Below, one piece after another: positions 11,697 to 24,022 of a DNA stretch of 64,000 bases. Positions within the stretch are counted from its first letter, which is position 1; each line of letters begins with the position of its first letter. The notes under the pieces were generated by a model that saw only the letters and a list, made by a program, of their open reading frames with translations, searched no databases and was not told where the DNA came from. Both the position numbers and the translations under genes were made by a program. Origin of the DNA: Hygrophila difformis. Taxonomy: Eukaryota > Streptophyta > Magnoliopsida > Lamiales > Acanthaceae. The DNA is taken from assembly GCA_030278955.1 (NCBI GenBank), contig JAOANR010000003.1:29589227-29653226 (forward strand), given 5' to 3'.

Positions 11697-12345
11697 ACAA
11701 TTTTAATTTATTTATTTATTTGTGATTACTGATATGTGGTTATAGGGTGGACTGAAATTATTAATGGTAGTAGATAATTGGAAAGTTTAATATATTTATT
11801 TATTAATGTGAGGTGATGGGTAAGTTTGACGATTAATATTTAATTTTTTTTAAAATGAAAATGAAATAAAAATATTGGAACAAGGAAAAAAAGAAAGTAT
11901 GACATAAATAATGACACAGAATGAATATTATTTATTTTAATTATATAAAATAAAAAAATAATTGAAAAAAACTAAAATAAGCCACCAGAAGTAGTCATTT
12001 CCACTTTTAGGCCATCTCGGCCCGAATTCCAGCCCAATGGCCTAAATTCAGGCCCGAAATCTTTCTAGTGGCCTATTTTCCTAAATCAAAATATCGTGGC
12101 CCAAAAGTGGAAATGACTCCTTCTAGTGGCCTATTTTAGTTATTACCTCTATTTTAAATATTGAATTAGATTTTTGTATGATTATTTATTTATTTCTTCA
12201 TGTTAAAAGGTATAAATAATGGGTATATAGAAGTCCCAATTTTCATTTTTATAAGATATAGAATTGTAATTTATAAGGAATTCCTATACTTCTCAGTTTT
12301 TCAAAGATTTGTAATTTCAAATTTTTATGGAATTCCCAATTTTCC

Positions 12346-12797
12346 AGTTATATAATAATATTATATATATATCATTTATTAAGTTAAAAAAAAGATATAT
12401 AGAAAGATGTATAAAGCCTATATATAATTAATGTAAAAATTATGTTTTAAAATGTTTAATATAATATATAATGACATAAACGATCTACAACGTCACATTC
12501 AATAAATCATAGGTATGTATTTGTATCCATTCTAATTGTATATAAATGTATAATCAGGAATATAAATATTCTTTATGTTTTATTATATTAAAAATTATAT
12601 AATACAATTACGATTATTAAGAGAATGGTGAAAGTTTATATTCTATGGATAATGGTTTACAATAAATTAATTATTTTCGTAAAAAATACTATAAATAAAA
12701 TAATTGAGTGTATAAATAGTTATTATTGGGGGTGTGAATAGATCCATTATTAAATAAAATATTAAAATCAAATTAATTTTATCTATTTTTCAGAAAT
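12346..12797. other. AT-rich spacer, no gene seen
   Basis: Very AT-rich sequence between the tandem array and the chromovirus LTR, with no open frame or repeat I can support. It probably belongs to the same old layer as the helicase remnant at 48284, since the chromovirus target duplication GAAAT (12793-12797 and 48256-48260) joins the two. Confidence 0.5.
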
Positions 12798-13386
12798 TGT
12801 AACGCCCCAAAAATTTTAAACCAAATTTTTGCGACATTACTGCCGTGTTACCTCTCTTAAACTGTTGGCCAATCAATTTAAGATTAATAACACGAAGCCT
12901 GGTAAACAGATATACTAATAAATCATAACATCAGAGTAAGTCCAACAAGAGGAAATCCCACATCATAATAGATATCCGACTTACAAGCCACAACAGTACG
13001 ACATCAAAGTCTCACCACAACCTGTCAACGATACCAAGTAAATAACAGTAATACAGAACATGGTTCACAGACCAATGCCAATAACATAAATAAGAAAACA
13101 GATAGTTCATGCTACAGAGAGCATAGATTCCAGACAAGCATATACGTCTATAACATGAATGATGCATCTCTAGGTAGATCACTCATCCCCAAACCCGATA
13201 TCATGCTCAAGCTCTGCGTCCTCCCCGGGAGTATCTATAAGAAAAACAAAACGCAAGGTGTCAGTACATAAGTACTGAGCAAGAGTAGGAACAGCTGGCA
13301 AACGGGGAACGAGATTAGTACAGTTAAATAACAGTTTATATAATTGTATAATTGAATACATAAATAAAGCATCACACTGTCCCATA
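12798..13386 (-). repeat. Chromovirus 3' LTR, part 1 (before the nested insertion)
   Basis: Matches 45695-46283 of the intact LTR almost base for base. It contains the CTCAGTACTTATGTACTGAC-type inverted motif (minus strand, near 13264-13283) shared with the solo LTR at 49327. It breaks off at CCATA (13382-13386), the left copy of the target duplication made by the Athila-like element. Confidence 0.9.
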
Positions 13387-16300
13387 TGACGACAGTCTTT
13401 TATGACTGTCATTTGCGTCCAATTTAGTGTCTTAATGATGATCTTTTGTTCTTAATTCCATTAGTTTTTAATGAATAATCATGGAAGATTAGAAAAAGAT
13501 GGAAGAAGAACTAAGATTGTGAAGAAGTTGGAATTACACTGAAAATGGCTTGAAATTCTAAGTTTTCATTGCAAGTCTCGCACGCTATGTTTTTATTTGA
13601 ACTTATTCACGCTTTGTCATTCAGCAGGAAGTTAAGCTGGAAAGCAGCGGGAAATGGAAAAAGACATAGCAAGGAAAGAGAAGGAATGGTGCGAGGACTT
13701 ACATTCGAAATCAGGAGAAGATCTAAAGAAAATGTTCAGACGCTGAAGTCCACGCGATGATTGTTTGACATCGCGAGGAAAGAAAGTCTGTGCAAGACAG
13801 AAAGCTTTAGATATTATGGCGAGAAGCTAACTCTTTGGAGAAACTGTGAGACCTCGCCTTGTCAAGAAAGATGATTACATTTCTGACTCTCGCTTTGAAG
13901 GAACTGGACAAAGCGAGAGGAGAGCTATTCTGATGCGAGCGGTTATCATCCAAGGCTGAAGCAGTTACAACGCCCATCTATAAATAGGACCCTTGGGGGA
14001 TCAGCTCAGCAGGCGGGAGATTGAAGAGAATAGCTCAATTTTACTCTCCAGTCCATTTTTTTTAGAATTCAGTAGGTAGGTTAGCTAGGGTTTAATTTTC
14101 ACTGCAATTTACTTTCAGTTCTTCAGATTCGTAATTCAATTTCGCAGTAGATTTTCCTCAAGATAGTTTTCAGTAGATTAGTTTGAGGATATCCTAGAAG
14201 AAGAGTTGCTTTTGGAATGCTTGTTCATCCATTACGACGATCATCATCTAAACTTCCGACTTCTTCGTTCACCTTTGCATTATTCTGACTGCAATCAGAC
14301 TTCCAGGTGTATTCATTTTTTAATTCTTTGTTATTCAAGATACATGAAGAATGATCGGTTATCAAATCGTGCATTTCTTATTTTTCTGATTTCAATTCTC
14401 ATTTCTCAATTCTGTTTCAGAGAAATATAAACATCAATTACAATATTCATTTTTGGAATCTCCATTACATCGATAATTTGATTCTCGAAGATTACAATAC
14501 CTCCATATCTTAAACTCGTAATATGTTCGTTCTAGTTACACAAGAAGTTTGAATATTGTAACCGAGTTAGGTATGAACTGGCAGAATTGTGAATTCGTTC
14601 GATTTTCTGTTGATATTATATCTTGATCTCAAATTTGGAAGAAATCACAGAGATTAATGTTTAGAACTTCAAAAGGTTCCTAGAGACTCTTGCAGTGTTA
14701 ATCATCGCATGATAATCTTTAAGAATTAATAACTCTAAGTTCATGAATTTGGAGGTGAAAGGTTCTGTATTCATTACTTTCTGAACAGAAATCACAGAAG
14801 GTAGTTATGACAGTTATAAAACCTGATCATTTACTTCACATAAGGATAAAGCCAAGCTTCATCTTAAAAGATGATGCGAGGATATATCCAGAGACCTTTG
14901 TTTAAAGAAAGGCTATTCAATACTCTCGCGATGTCACTCTGACAAAGCGAGAAAACCAATCTAAGATAGCAACAGAATTGATACCCATCTTTTTGGGCAT
15001 CAAATACTTACTTTTACTTTTTATACATATATAACCCCTATCTTATAAGTAGGAATTGGATACCTCGCCGCATTCTTACAGAAATTATTGCGAGGCATTT
15101 AGTTCTTTGTATAAATAAAATCTGATGAACATTCTTTGAATATTAACTCCCTCCATGCTGTACAGACATAGCGTGCGGAAAATTTGAATGTTCATAGTTT
15201 GAAACCCAAAGTAGTTACTGCGAGCTATTTTGGACATTTATTTTGCAGAATTATCTCTCAAATTTTTTTCATAGGAAAGTTATTTCCTAATTCTGTCTAG
15301 TTTCCAGCGTATATTTTGGAAACACTCTAGCATTTTGATTAAGAGGACTCAGAACCCTCATCGTTTCTTTATACATATAATACTACCTATACATATAATA
15401 TTTTGGGATATTTCCCAGTCTATGATGAGTAATCTTACTTCATAATTACATACTCATAATTCACATCTGTAATTCATATTACTATTTTCAATAGTACAAT
15501 GAGAAAGATGATGATATAAGTTTTCTCAATCATTATTTACTCAGGTTAATGGAGAACAAACTTGTTCTTTAGTTGGACATTTAGTACCTGTCGTTTAAAA
15601 TATGTTATGGGTAGGAGATTAAAATATTCTTCCTACAATCTACTGATCCTGAGTTAAATCATGGGTATTTGGAATTGTTTACAGAGATTTCTCAAGCTAG
15701 AGCATCTATATGAATCTGGGTGGTCCGGATAAGTCAAGGATTTTGAATAGCAATTTCAGCTTGATATACTTACAGGACTATTACTTCTTACAAATACTTG
15801 AAGGAATTACTCTGAGGATACAAGTCTTATGAAAACATTGGATGATAGATTTAAATACTTGCTTTCTCATTTCTTGTAGAGGACATCCAACATAGGATCA
15901 TAAGACCAATTTGCTTCAGAGTAATAAAAAAACAACTTCAAGTTCAGATAAATATAAGATGGTTTAGAAGTGACCTCGAGTTTTCAAAGGCTTAATCTGA
16001 AGTCCGAAAGAAATAGATTAAGTGACAATTCTAACAGCTTTTGTCACAGAATGAGTCTGACCGATCATCCTGTGATGATAGTATCCTACGATTTCAGTGC
16101 TTAGAATGTCATGACACTGAATCACAAGTACCTGTCTTGGGAAGTGATTTAAGACATGAAGATTTGATTAAGTTGTATAGAGGATTTGTCTATCTCAATG
16201 AACTCTAATTCTGCTTAACCGTAGAAGTATGATATTCTCATCATATTCTAATTTCATTTGATTTGGTCCGTGTTATCTTAAACTCATGAACATAATCACA

Positions 16301-16620
16301 ACATTCAACATTATTTCAATTGTTTTCTTTACTATTGTTTACAGCTTTGTGCATTTACATTTCAGCATTAAGTTTTTAGTAATCATCATTACACCATCCT
16401 TAAACCAAGGGCATAAACAGATTCTAGAACTAATAATCCTATTAAATCACTTCTATCGTGTAACTCTCTAATGAACGATCCCGACAATAAAAATAAATAT
16501 TGCAGCTTGATACCGTGCGCTTTCGGTAGGAAAAATTAGGCAAGCTTTTTAACAGCCCTACAGGATTATAGTGTAAAGGCTGTCGGGGGGCATTGCAGCG
16601 GGTTTTACCTCAAAGCTTCA
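13387..16620 (+). repeat. Athila-like 5' LTR (3234 bp)
   Basis: Near-identical to 35413-38741. It begins with an inverted repeat (GACAGTC...GACTGTC), has a TATA box at 13979-13986, and ends with CCGTGCGCTTTCGG (16513-16526) and AAAGCTTCA. About 97 bases present in the 3' LTR (roughly 37625-37721) are absent here near 15603. The LTR carries the AAAGCGAGA motif in both orientations (13607-13617, 13887-13897, 13909-13919, 14942-14952). Short open frames inside it are shared by both LTRs only because the LTRs are identical; I do not regard them as genes. Confidence 0.9.
13979..13986 (+). promoter_or_regulatory. TATA box of the Athila-like 5' LTR
   Basis: TATAAATA, preceded by a C and followed by GG, is conserved in the 3' LTR at 36005-36012. 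Transcription of the genomic RNA is expected to start about 30 bases downstream (inference). The flanking 100 bases carry the AAAGCGAGA inverted repeat. Confidence 0.65.
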
Positions 16621-16637
16621 TGGCGCCGTTGCCGGGG
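16621..16637 (+). other. Primer binding site, tRNA-Asp type
   Basis: TGGCGCCGTTGCCGGGG begins immediately after the LTR end. This is the sequence known from Athila elements as complementary to the 3' end of tRNA-Asp, where minus-strand cDNA synthesis is primed. It supports both the LTR boundary and the lineage. Confidence 0.88.
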
Positions 16638-16760
16638 AGGGTGTAGCATTATGAATTTTAGAACTGTAGATACTCTTTGGTTTAATTGTAATTATTTACT
16701 TTACACCATAACAAATTCATTAATTCTTTCATTTTGTTCACAGAGAAGTCTCAACAGTTT

Positions 16761-18548
16761 ATGAGCGAAAGAATAACTCGATCTTCAAGGCCACCTTTAC
16801 TTCCTTTTAATTGTGAACTTGAGAGAACAGCAAGGCTGATCAGAGCAAGTGCAAGAAGGAGACAGAGAGATCTTGTAGAAGGGAATCTTTCAACAATAAC
16901 TAGGATGGCTAACAATGGACAAAATGACGGACCTGGAAACTTACCAAATGGACAACCAGACAATCAGCAAAATGTACCACTTCGAGGACATTTTCAAGCA
17001 CCACAGAGAGCTGCTGCACCACAATTCATTCATCAACACTATTTTCCACCAAATTTTGCTAATCCTGCTCCGAATCCTCAAGAAGAACAATATCAACCAT
17101 GGCAACCCAATGTTGATCAGTATTTGGCTGGAACAGATGAAGAGGTTGATATACCACCTGGTATATTAAACTTAGCTTCTTCCAGAGCTTTTTATGGGTT
17201 GAGTGCTGAAGATCCACACTTGCATCTCAAAAAGTTTGTTGAACTGAGTAAGACAGTGAAGAAAGGAAGAGCCTCAAGGGAAACCATTCAACTGGCAATG
17301 TTCCCATTCTCTCCGGATGGTTCTGCAAAAGAATGGTATGATTCATTGAATGCTCAACAGAAGGCTACTTGGCCAGAACTAGTTAGAAATTTATTGCTCA
17401 AGTATTTTCCAGAAAGCAAAGTAGATGAATGGGTAGATAAGATTTCTAGCTTCAAGATGAGAAAAGGAGAATCTCTGAAGGATGCTCGAGACAGATTCTT
17501 TGATATGCTTAAGAGATGTCCGCAACATGGTATCACAGAAAGAAGACTTTTAAAGATCTTTTTCACTGGACTCACTCACACTTGGCAGATGATGATTAAT
17601 GCCACCGGAGGGGAACAATTACTTCAGATGCCACTTGATAGAGCGTGGTCAACAATAGACACCATGACGGCTAGTAGAGCAGTCCTCCAAGACGATGACC
17701 CACCATCTCCTACAAGAAAGAGTCTTGTCATCCATACAGACAAAAATGAAGAGAAATTTGCAGCACTCACTAAACAAATTGCTGAGCTACAGGTAGCTCA
17801 GCAAACAAATCAACAAGCTCAACATCAACAACAACAGCAACCAGTGATGATCCTTCAACCTGCTCCAATGGAACCAGTGTATCAGTGCGGAATTTGCTCA
17901 GGGCCACATCACAATGATCAGTGCCCACAAATCCAGGAAGCACCAAAGCAAGATGAGAGCTGCAACTACACTGGATTCCGGAACAAACACCCGAATCTGA
18001 GCTATGGTAATACTCAGAACGCACAAAATGCACATCTTCTGAACCCACAACAACAAAATCAGCAGCAATTTCGTCCTCCACAACCATTTTATCCACAGCA
18101 ACAAATGTACCCTCAGAGACCTCCTCAACAGATGAACCAACAGAATAGGCCATATGGACAGTTTGCACCAGTCCCTGCAAATTTTCCACTGCAATCTTAT
18201 CCTGTTGTTCAAGACAATTCTTATTCTTTGAAGGTGGAGAATGCTCTGAAGGAGTTTATTGTTAAGCAGACAGAGACGAATAACCAACTGCAGGCTTCAA
18301 TCAAGAATGTTGAAAATTCAGTAACAGAGATGGCCAAATTACTACAGCATAGAGAAAAAGGAAAATTACCAGGTTCTTCTGAAACAAATCCACAATGTAA
18401 GGCAGTTACATTGAGGGGAGGAAAAGAGGTTGTTGATCCTGAATTTGAAAAGAAACGAGAGAGGTTGCTGCAGCAGAAAAAGTTCAAGGATGTTCAGACA
18501 ATGGAAGAAGATGATCAGCTTGAACAAAGACAGATACAAATAGGATAA
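16761..18548 (+). CDS. gag: Gag polyprotein of the Athila-like element
   Basis: Capsid and nucleocapsid precursor. Start set at ATG 16761 ([12 protein letters not shown]); the open frame extends 27 bases further upstream without an ATG. The retrotransposon gag domain is visible at about residues 180-285 ([35 protein letters not shown]). A glutamine-rich stretch follows near residues 345-365, then one CCHC-like knuckle ([13 protein letters not shown]). The tail is Q/P-rich. It ends at TAA 18546-18548, and pol opens at once in the +1 frame without an ATG. Athila gag-pol is usually one frame, so either a frameshift has separated them or pol is made by recoding. Confidence 0.88.
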   Translation: MSERITRSSRPPLLPFNCELERTARLIRASARRRQRDLVEGNLSTITRMANNGQNDGPGNLPNGQPDNQQNVPLRGHFQAPQRAAAPQFIHQHYFPPNFANPAPNPQEEQYQPWQPNVDQYLAGTDEEVDIPPGILNLASSRAFYGLSAEDPHLHLKKFVELSKTVKKGRASRETIQLAMFPFSPDGSAKEWYDSLNAQQKATWPELVRNLLLKYFPESKVDEWVDKISSFKMRKGESLKDARDRFFDMLKRCPQHGITERRLLKIFFTGLTHTWQMMINATGGEQLLQMPLDRAWSTIDTMTASRAVLQDDDPPSPTRKSLVIHTDKNEEKFAALTKQIAELQVAQQTNQQAQHQQQQQPVMILQPAPMEPVYQCGICSGPHHNDQCPQIQEAPKQDESCNYTGFRNKHPNLSYGNTQNAQNAHLLNPQQQNQQQFRPPQPFYPQQQMYPQRPPQQMNQQNRPYGQFAPVPANFPLQSYPVVQDNSYSLKVENALKEFIVKQTETNNQLQASIKNVENSVTEMAKLLQHREKGKLPGSSETNPQCKAVTLRGGKEVVDPEFEKKRERLLQQKKFKDVQTMEEDDQLEQRQIQIG

Positions 18549-18552
18549 GGGT

Positions 18553-21500
18553 TTGGAAAAGAATGTCTCAGGATACTCTTTTCCAAAGGAAAAAGAGGGA
18601 GGTAATGATAATCCTAACTCTACAGGTAATAAAAAGGATTCATTGGATGAACACATGCCCAGGATATCATATCCTGGGAGACTCAAAAATGATCTTCAAG
18701 AAATTAAATTTAAGAAATTTCTTGAAAAGATTAAGGCCATTGAAATATCAATCCCTTTGGTTGAATTAATTGCTGAAATGCCCACTTACGCTAAGTTTCT
18801 GAAAGAATTGATTTCAGGGAAACGAAGTGCAGGAGAGCAGCAAATGGTGGTCTTAAATCAGAATTGTAGCCTGGTTCTTCAACAAAGGATTCCTCCAAAG
18901 CTTGAAGATCCAGGGAGTTTTACTTTACCTCTGATTATCAACTGTAAAGAAGCTGGGCGAGGGCTCTGTGACTTAGGAAGCAGCATCAATGTAATGCCAC
19001 TTGCTATGGCGAGACGTTTGGACTTGGGAAAGATGAGGCCAGTTAATATGACTCTCTTCTTTGCTGACCAATCGAGCACCAGACCAGAACGGATCATTGA
19101 AGATGTTTTAGTAAAGACAGGAGGCCTTTGTTTTCCAGCTGACTTTGTCATTCTTGATATCGATGAAAATGTCAGGATTCCTATTATACTAGGAAGGCCT
19201 TTCCTGGTGACTGCAGGAGCTATGATTGATGCAAAGAATGGCATAGTAAAACTTCATGTTGATGACCAGGAAGTTACTTTCGACATGATGAAGATGTCAA
19301 CATATCCTTTCAATGCTTTTGAAACCAATGTAGCGGGAAAGGAACTAGATTCTAGCACTATGGAGGGGGGAAATCTTTTTGATTACTATAATCTCTTTAC
19401 CACTGATGTAATTGAGAACAATCTCACCCCACTCACAAATGCTGAAGATGCTACTTTTGCTTACTTGTGTGCTGTCAGATTCGCTGATCCTGAGACTGGT
19501 GAAATCAAGGATGGATCAGAAAGTGAGGATATGTCATCTTCAGAACAATCTGAGGATGACATTGATAAAACAGATCTTTCTAAAGAAGGATCTGATTTAA
19601 AGATGGAAGTGCAAACTCGAAGCAAATTAATTCCATCAATAGAAAACCCACCTGAGCTTGAACTTAAAGTATTACCAGAACATCTTAAGTATGCCTTTCT
19701 GGCAGACAAAAAGAAGCTTCTGGTAATAATTTCATCCAAATTAAGTGAAGAACAAGAACAAGCTCTAGTAGGTACTCTTAAAAATCATATTCAAGCAATT
19801 GCCTGGACTATAGCAGATATCAAAGGCATCAGTCCACACATTTGTATGCATAGGATTCTGATGGAGGATGAATACAAACCATCCAGACAACCACAAAGGA
19901 GGCTAAATCCACCAATGCAGGAAGTTGTCAAGAAGGAGGTAATCAAGGTACTGGATGCAGGTATAATCTATCCTATCTCTAATAGTAAATGGGTAAGTCC
20001 AACACAAGTTGTACCCAAAAAGGGTGGGATTTGCATTGTTACTAATGAACATGGTGATGAAGTAGCAACAAGACCAGTAACTGGTTGGAGAGTTTGCATT
20101 GATTATAGAAAATTAAACACTGCCACAAGAAAAGATCATTTTCCTTTACCTTTCATTGATCAAATGTTAGAAAGACTGTCAGGTAAACCATATTGCAGCT
20201 TCTTGGATGGTTATTCTGGTTATTATCAAATAGTTATTGCTAGTGAAGATCATGAGAAAACAACTTTTACTTGCCCATATGGAACATTTGCTTATAGAAG
20301 AATGCCTTTTGGAATATGTAATGCTCCTGCTACTTTTCAAAGATGCATGATGAGTATTTTCTCTGATTTTATTGAAAAATGCATTGAGGTGTTTATGGAT
20401 GATTTTACTGTTCATGGAACTGACTTTGAAGATTCTTTAAAAAATTTGTCAAAAATTTTGCAGAGATGTGAGGACACTAACCTAGTTCTTAACTGGGAAA
20501 AGTGTCATTTCATGGTTCAGGAAGGAATTGTCCTAGGACACAAAGTATCTAGAGCAGGAATAGAAGTAGATAAGGCTAAGGTTTCTGTGATAGCAAATCT
20601 ACCGCCACCCAAAACAATTAAGGCAGTAAGGAGTTTTCTTGGTCATGCTGGTTTTTATAGAAGGTTTATTAAGGACTTTTCTAAAATAGCAAGACCTTTA
20701 TGTAATCTTCTTCATAAGGATGTGACATTTAGCTTTGATGAAGATTGCTTGACTGCTTTTAAGACCTTGAAGGAGAAACTAATTACTGCACCTATAGTTC
20801 AGTCTCCTGATTGGAGTTTACCTTTTGAACTTATGTGTGATGGAAGTGAGAATACAGTAGGAGCAGTTTTGGGGCAACATAAAGAAGGCAAACATCATGT
20901 TATCTATTATGCTATCCATACTCTTAATGATACTCAGATAAACTACACTACTACAGAGAAGGAAATGTATGCTGTAGTTTTTGCTTTTGACAAGTTCAGA
21001 CAGTATCTTATTGGAGCTCAAACAATAGTTTACACAGATCACACTGCATTAAGATATCTCTTCTCAAAGCAAGAAGCCAAACCGAGGCTGATAAGATGGG
21101 TTTTACTGTTACAAGAGTTTGACATTATTATCAAAGATAGAAAAGGAAAAGATAATGGAGTAGCAGATCATCTTTCTAGATTGGAGGAGAAAACAGAGAA
21201 AGATGAAGTTGTAAATGATAAATTTCCAGATGAACAATTGTATGCATTGCAGTTGCATCAATTTGATTGTCCTTGGTTTTCAGATTTTGCTAATTATCTA
21301 GCTTGTAAGATTGTCCCAAAGTTTAAAGACTCTCATCAGAAGTCAAGATTTTTCAGAGAAATCCAGAAATACTATTGGGATGATCCCTTTTTATTCAAAT
21401 TTTGTTCTGATCAGGTTATTAGGCGTTGTGTTCATGAAAAGGAAGGTTTTCAAATTGTTAGGAAGTGTCATGAGAATCCTCTAGGAGGCCATCATGGTCC

Positions 21501-22548
21501 TGCTAGAACTGCTAGAAAAGTTCTAGACTGTGGCTTTTACTGGCCGACTATCTTTTTGGATTCCCAGAAACTTATAAAAATGTGTGACAGATGCCAAAGA
21601 TTGGGAAACATTTCAATGAGAGAAGAAATGCCTCAAAAAGGAATTTTAGAAGTAGAGATATTTGATGTGTGGGGAATTGATTTTATGGGACCTTTTCCCC
21701 CATCATTTGGTAATCATTACATTCTAGTAGCTGTTGATTATGTTTCAAAATGGGTAGAAGCAGTAGCCTTACCCAATAATGAAGCTAAACAAATTACTAA
21801 ATTTCTGCAAAAGAATATTTTTACCAGATTTGGAGCCCCTCGTGCCATTATTTCTGATGGAGGATCTCACTTTGTAAATAAACTCTTTGAGAAGTTACTG
21901 AAACAGTATGGTGTTCATCATAAAGTTGGATCACCATATCATCCTCAGACAAGTGGACAGGTGGAGGTATCTAATAAGGAAATCAAGCATATTTTACAAG
22001 CTTCTGTGAATATTACAAGAAAAGACTGGTCAAAGAAGCTGGATGATGCTTTATGGGCTTACAGAACTGCTTTTAAGACTCCCATAGGAATGTCTCCCTA
22101 CAGATTAGTTTTTGGAAAAGCATGCCACCTTCCAGTTGAGCTAGAACATAGAGCATACTGGGCCATTAAAATGCTCAACATGGATTTCCAGTCAGGACAA
22201 GACAAGAGGAAGTTTGATCTGTCTAAGTTGGAAGAGATGAGACTGGAAGCATATGAAAGCAACAAAATTTATAAAGATCGAACCAAGAAAATTCGTGATT
22301 CAAAAATTAAACATAAGGAATTTTCTGTTGGTCAATTGGTTTTGCTTTATAATTCTCGTTTGAAACTATTTCCAGGTAAGCTCAGATCAAGGTGGACAGG
22401 ACCATTCCCCATTGTAGCTGTTCATGACAATGGAGCAGTCACAATTATGCTCAGTGAAGGAGAAAAGACTGTAAATGGACACAGACTAAAGGAGTATATT
22501 GGTCAACAAGATTTAAATATCCAAACTGAATATTTGGATAACCCCTAG
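18553..22548 (+). CDS. pol: Pol polyprotein of the Athila-like element (protease, RT, RNase H, integrase)
   Basis: 1331 codons without interruption. The aspartic protease has [12 protein letters not shown] (about residue 142) and ends near ILGRPFL. Reverse transcriptase shows [35 protein letters not shown] and the catalytic VFMDDF. RNase H shows [13 protein letters not shown] and DHTALRYL. Integrase has an HHCC zinc site ([10 protein letters not shown]...CDRCQRLG) and a DDE core ([31 protein letters not shown]). There is no chromodomain. The frame has no ATG at its start (first codon after the gag stop is TTG), so it depends on gag translation or a shifted frame. All catalytic residues I could check are present. 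Confidence 0.92.
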   Translation: MEKNVSGYSFPKEKEGGNDNPNSTGNKKDSLDEHMPRISYPGRLKNDLQEIKFKKFLEKIKAIEISIPLVELIAEMPTYAKFLKELISGKRSAGEQQMVVLNQNCSLVLQQRIPPKLEDPGSFTLPLIINCKEAGRGLCDLGSSINVMPLAMARRLDLGKMRPVNMTLFFADQSSTRPERIIEDVLVKTGGLCFPADFVILDIDENVRIPIILGRPFLVTAGAMIDAKNGIVKLHVDDQEVTFDMMKMSTYPFNAFETNVAGKELDSSTMEGGNLFDYYNLFTTDVIENNLTPLTNAEDATFAYLCAVRFADPETGEIKDGSESEDMSSSEQSEDDIDKTDLSKEGSDLKMEVQTRSKLIPSIENPPELELKVLPEHLKYAFLADKKKLLVIISSKLSEEQEQALVGTLKNHIQAIAWTIADIKGISPHICMHRILMEDEYKPSRQPQRRLNPPMQEVVKKEVIKVLDAGIIYPISNSKWVSPTQVVPKKGGICIVTNEHGDEVATRPVTGWRVCIDYRKLNTATRKDHFPLPFIDQMLERLSGKPYCSFLDGYSGYYQIVIASEDHEKTTFTCPYGTFAYRRMPFGICNAPATFQRCMMSIFSDFIEKCIEVFMDDFTVHGTDFEDSLKNLSKILQRCEDTNLVLNWEKCHFMVQEGIVLGHKVSRAGIEVDKAKVSVIANLPPPKTIKAVRSFLGHAGFYRRFIKDFSKIARPLCNLLHKDVTFSFDEDCLTAFKTLKEKLITAPIVQSPDWSLPFELMCDGSENTVGAVLGQHKEGKHHVIYYAIHTLNDTQINYTTTEKEMYAVVFAFDKFRQYLIGAQTIVYTDHTALRYLFSKQEAKPRLIRWVLLLQEFDIIIKDRKGKDNGVADHLSRLEEKTEKDEVVNDKFPDEQLYALQLHQFDCPWFSDFANYLACKIVPKFKDSHQKSRFFREIQKYYWDDPFLFKFCSDQVIRRCVHEKEGFQIVRKCHENPLGGHHGPARTARKVLDCGFYWPTIFLDSQKLIKMCDRCQRLGNISMREEMPQKGILEVEIFDVWGIDFMGPFPPSFGNHYILVAVDYVSKWVEAVALPNNEAKQITKFLQKNIFTRFGAPRAIISDGGSHFVNKLFEKLLKQYGVHHKVGSPYHPQTSGQVEVSNKEIKHILQASVNITRKDWSKKLDDALWAYRTAFKTPIGMSPYRLVFGKACHLPVELEHRAYWAIKMLNMDFQSGQDKRKFDLSKLEEMRLEAYESNKIYKDRTKKIRDSKIKHKEFSVGQLVLLYNSRLKLFPGKLRSRWTGPFPIVAVHDNGAVTIMLSEGEKTVNGHRLKEYIGQQDLNIQTEYLDNP

Positions 22549-22564
22549 TATTTCTTCTTTTTTC

Positions 22565-22616
22565 AAAAAAAAGGGGGGGGGGGGGGTGGATACTACCCAG
22601 GTTAACTGGGTAGTAT
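22565..22616 (+). promoter_or_regulatory. A8G14 polypurine run followed by a perfect hairpin after pol
   Basis: Seventeen bases after the pol stop there is a run of eight A and fourteen G (22565-22586), then TGG and a perfect inverted repeat: ATACTACCCAG (22590-22600), loop GTTAA, CTGGGTAGTAT (22606-22616). A purine tract followed by TG is what a plus-strand primer site next to an LTR looks like, so this may mark an ancestral 3' end of the coding region; the hairpin may act on RNA. Both roles are inference. Confidence 0.55.
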
Positions 22617-23281
22617 TTCCCTTTTTCTTTTGATATATTTTCCTTCTCTAATTCTTTTATTCTTTATTTTCAGGAATTCGAGAAATTAAGCTGTGATGGA
22701 ATGAAGAAGGATGAGATACGGATCTTCAACCAGGTTTTTGAGTATTAAGTGTTTGGAAATAAAGTATGAATAGATTCTGAGGCCACGCTCTTGTTAACTT
22801 TGACAAAGTGTGATTTTAGAAGAACTATATTCACTCACGCTTTGTAAAAGTTATAAAGCGAGGTGATCAGTTCAAATTCTCATTTTATGAAATCTGATAA
22901 GTTGTTAAATAATAAGAGTTCTATGTCTACGGTTTGTCGAAATACAAAGCGTGACCATGTTCTCTGAAAACTGTACAAGGATCTTTCATTGCTTTGTAGT
23001 TTACAAAGCGAGAGACGGTTGTTATAACCACGCGATGACAATTGACAAAGCGAGAGCCTGGGAATACTGAACGGATATATTTTCAAACTTCTCAAAGACC
23101 AGAATACCTTCTTAGACTCTTCTTCTTCTCTTACACCAACCATCACACGTCGTTTCAACCGCTTGTAATTATGACAGAATTTAGTTTTTCTGCTATAAAA
23201 TCTAGTCGAATCCTTCTCTCCTTTCATCTCAAACATTTCCACATTAGAACAATCATCCTGCAACTTTTATCAGAAATCAGA
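22617..23281 (+). promoter_or_regulatory. Spacer between pol and the F-box cassette, rich in AAAGCGAGA motifs; promoter-like end
   Basis: No gene seen. The motif ACAAAGCGAGA or its complement occurs repeatedly (22835-22845, 22853-22862, 22944-22954, 23003-23013, 23045-23055), the same motif as in the LTRs. A TATAAAA at 23194-23200 lies 82 bases before the ATG of the first F-box gene and could be its promoter. An open frame continues upstream of that ATG to 23042 but shows no protein-like features. Confidence 0.5.
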
Positions 23282-24022
23282 ATGGCCGCAGCAGCTCCCA
23301 ATGCTAGAACCTCCATTCTAGACATTCCTGACGAAATTTTAGGAGACATTCTTTCAAGGTTGGGAAAAGAAGAGATGAAGGATGTAGCCAGAGCAGCCCC
23401 AACTTGCAAGAAGTTCGCTAGAGCAAGTAAGGCGCCTGTAGTATGGAGGAGGGCTAATGTAGAGAGGCGAATGACTGCGGAGAGGACGCTTGATGCTCAT
23501 TACGTTCGAGTACTGCAAAGATGCAGAGGGGCAGGGAACTTCATGCTCAAACTTAAACCTGCACTCTCGGTCTTCTGCAACACAGGGCTCAAGGAAGCTG
23601 CGTTTGAAATCCTCAAGCCTGGAATTGAAGACAATCATCACCCTTCAATCTTCATCAAGGCCTTCATTCTTCTAAGCTTAGAGAGCCTTAGAGAGATTGA
23701 TTAAGGATTGTATCTTCTTGGATCAATCCTTAAAGAGGAAGAACACATTCACAAGATCAAGGAGAAGATCAGCAAGTTGTTTATTGAAAGTGAAGAAGAG
23801 CCTAATCCCTTTCGGGGACAAGGGCATCGCTATTACTGTGATTACATAGCGCCACACAGTAGGGACTTAGTTAGGGAACCCCCACACTATAATTATGGTG
23901 CCACAAACATTGATTGTTTGTGTTGTGAGCTTACTAGTTTGATTAGAAGATTAAGAGAAGATTTCAATGAATATGTAATTGAATCTGAGTCAGAATTAGA
24001 AACTGATTCAGATTCAAATTAA
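23282..24022 (+). pseudogene. F-box gene 1, intronless, one in-frame stop
   Basis: Starts MAAAAPNART, aligning with the spliced start of F-box gene 2 (MAENNP + NARN), so it lacks precisely the intron that genes 2 and 3 keep. The F-box (ILDIPDEILGDILSRLG, residues about 11-50) is followed by a helical region (AGNFMLKLKPAL, AFEILKPGIED) and a C-terminal cysteine/histidine motif (NPFRGQ, then YYCDY, then CLCC). The N-terminal F-box would bind SKP1 in an SCF ubiquitin ligase; the rest would choose the target (family knowledge; it resembles plant At2g35280-like F-box proteins). TAA at 23702-23704 cuts the frame, which continues afterwards in register to 24022. The tail is acidic. Confidence 0.72.

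Larger units (their letters stand above)
10947..12149. mobile_element. Mutator-type MITE with about 335-bp terminal inverted repeats
   Basis: The left end (GAGGTAATAAATAAAATAGG) is mirrored at the right end; the inverted arms run about 10947-11282 and 11816-12149. Both ends abut the same 9-bp sequence TATTTTAAA (10938-10946 and 12150-12158), a target duplication of the length typical of Mutator-like elements. Each arm also contains an internal smaller inverted repeat (AGGAGTCATTTCCACTTTT and its complement). No transposase is present. The centre holds a Stowaway-like end and a SINE, so the element served as a landing site. Confidence 0.85.
8592..12345. repeat. AT-rich tandem repeat array, unit about 308 bp, broken up by later insertions
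   Basis: The stretch beginning GGAAATCTCAATTTCCAAG at 8600 recurs around 8910 (offset 308), again around 10215 once the inserted LINE is subtracted (offset about 320), and in part at 10395-10480 and 12230-12345. Each unit contains AAGATATGAAATTTTC, a TGTATTTTTGTATTTATTTATTTT block and ATTTTCATCAACCCAGTCAA. The array is the oldest layer here: a LINE fragment, a Stowaway-like MITE and a Mutator-type MITE have landed in it, and neighbouring units supply the empty-site sequence. No coding content. Confidence 0.75.

Noticed and set aside
16286..16471. Open frame repeated at 38407-38592
   Set aside because: The repetition only reflects LTR identity; it is AT-rich with no domain.
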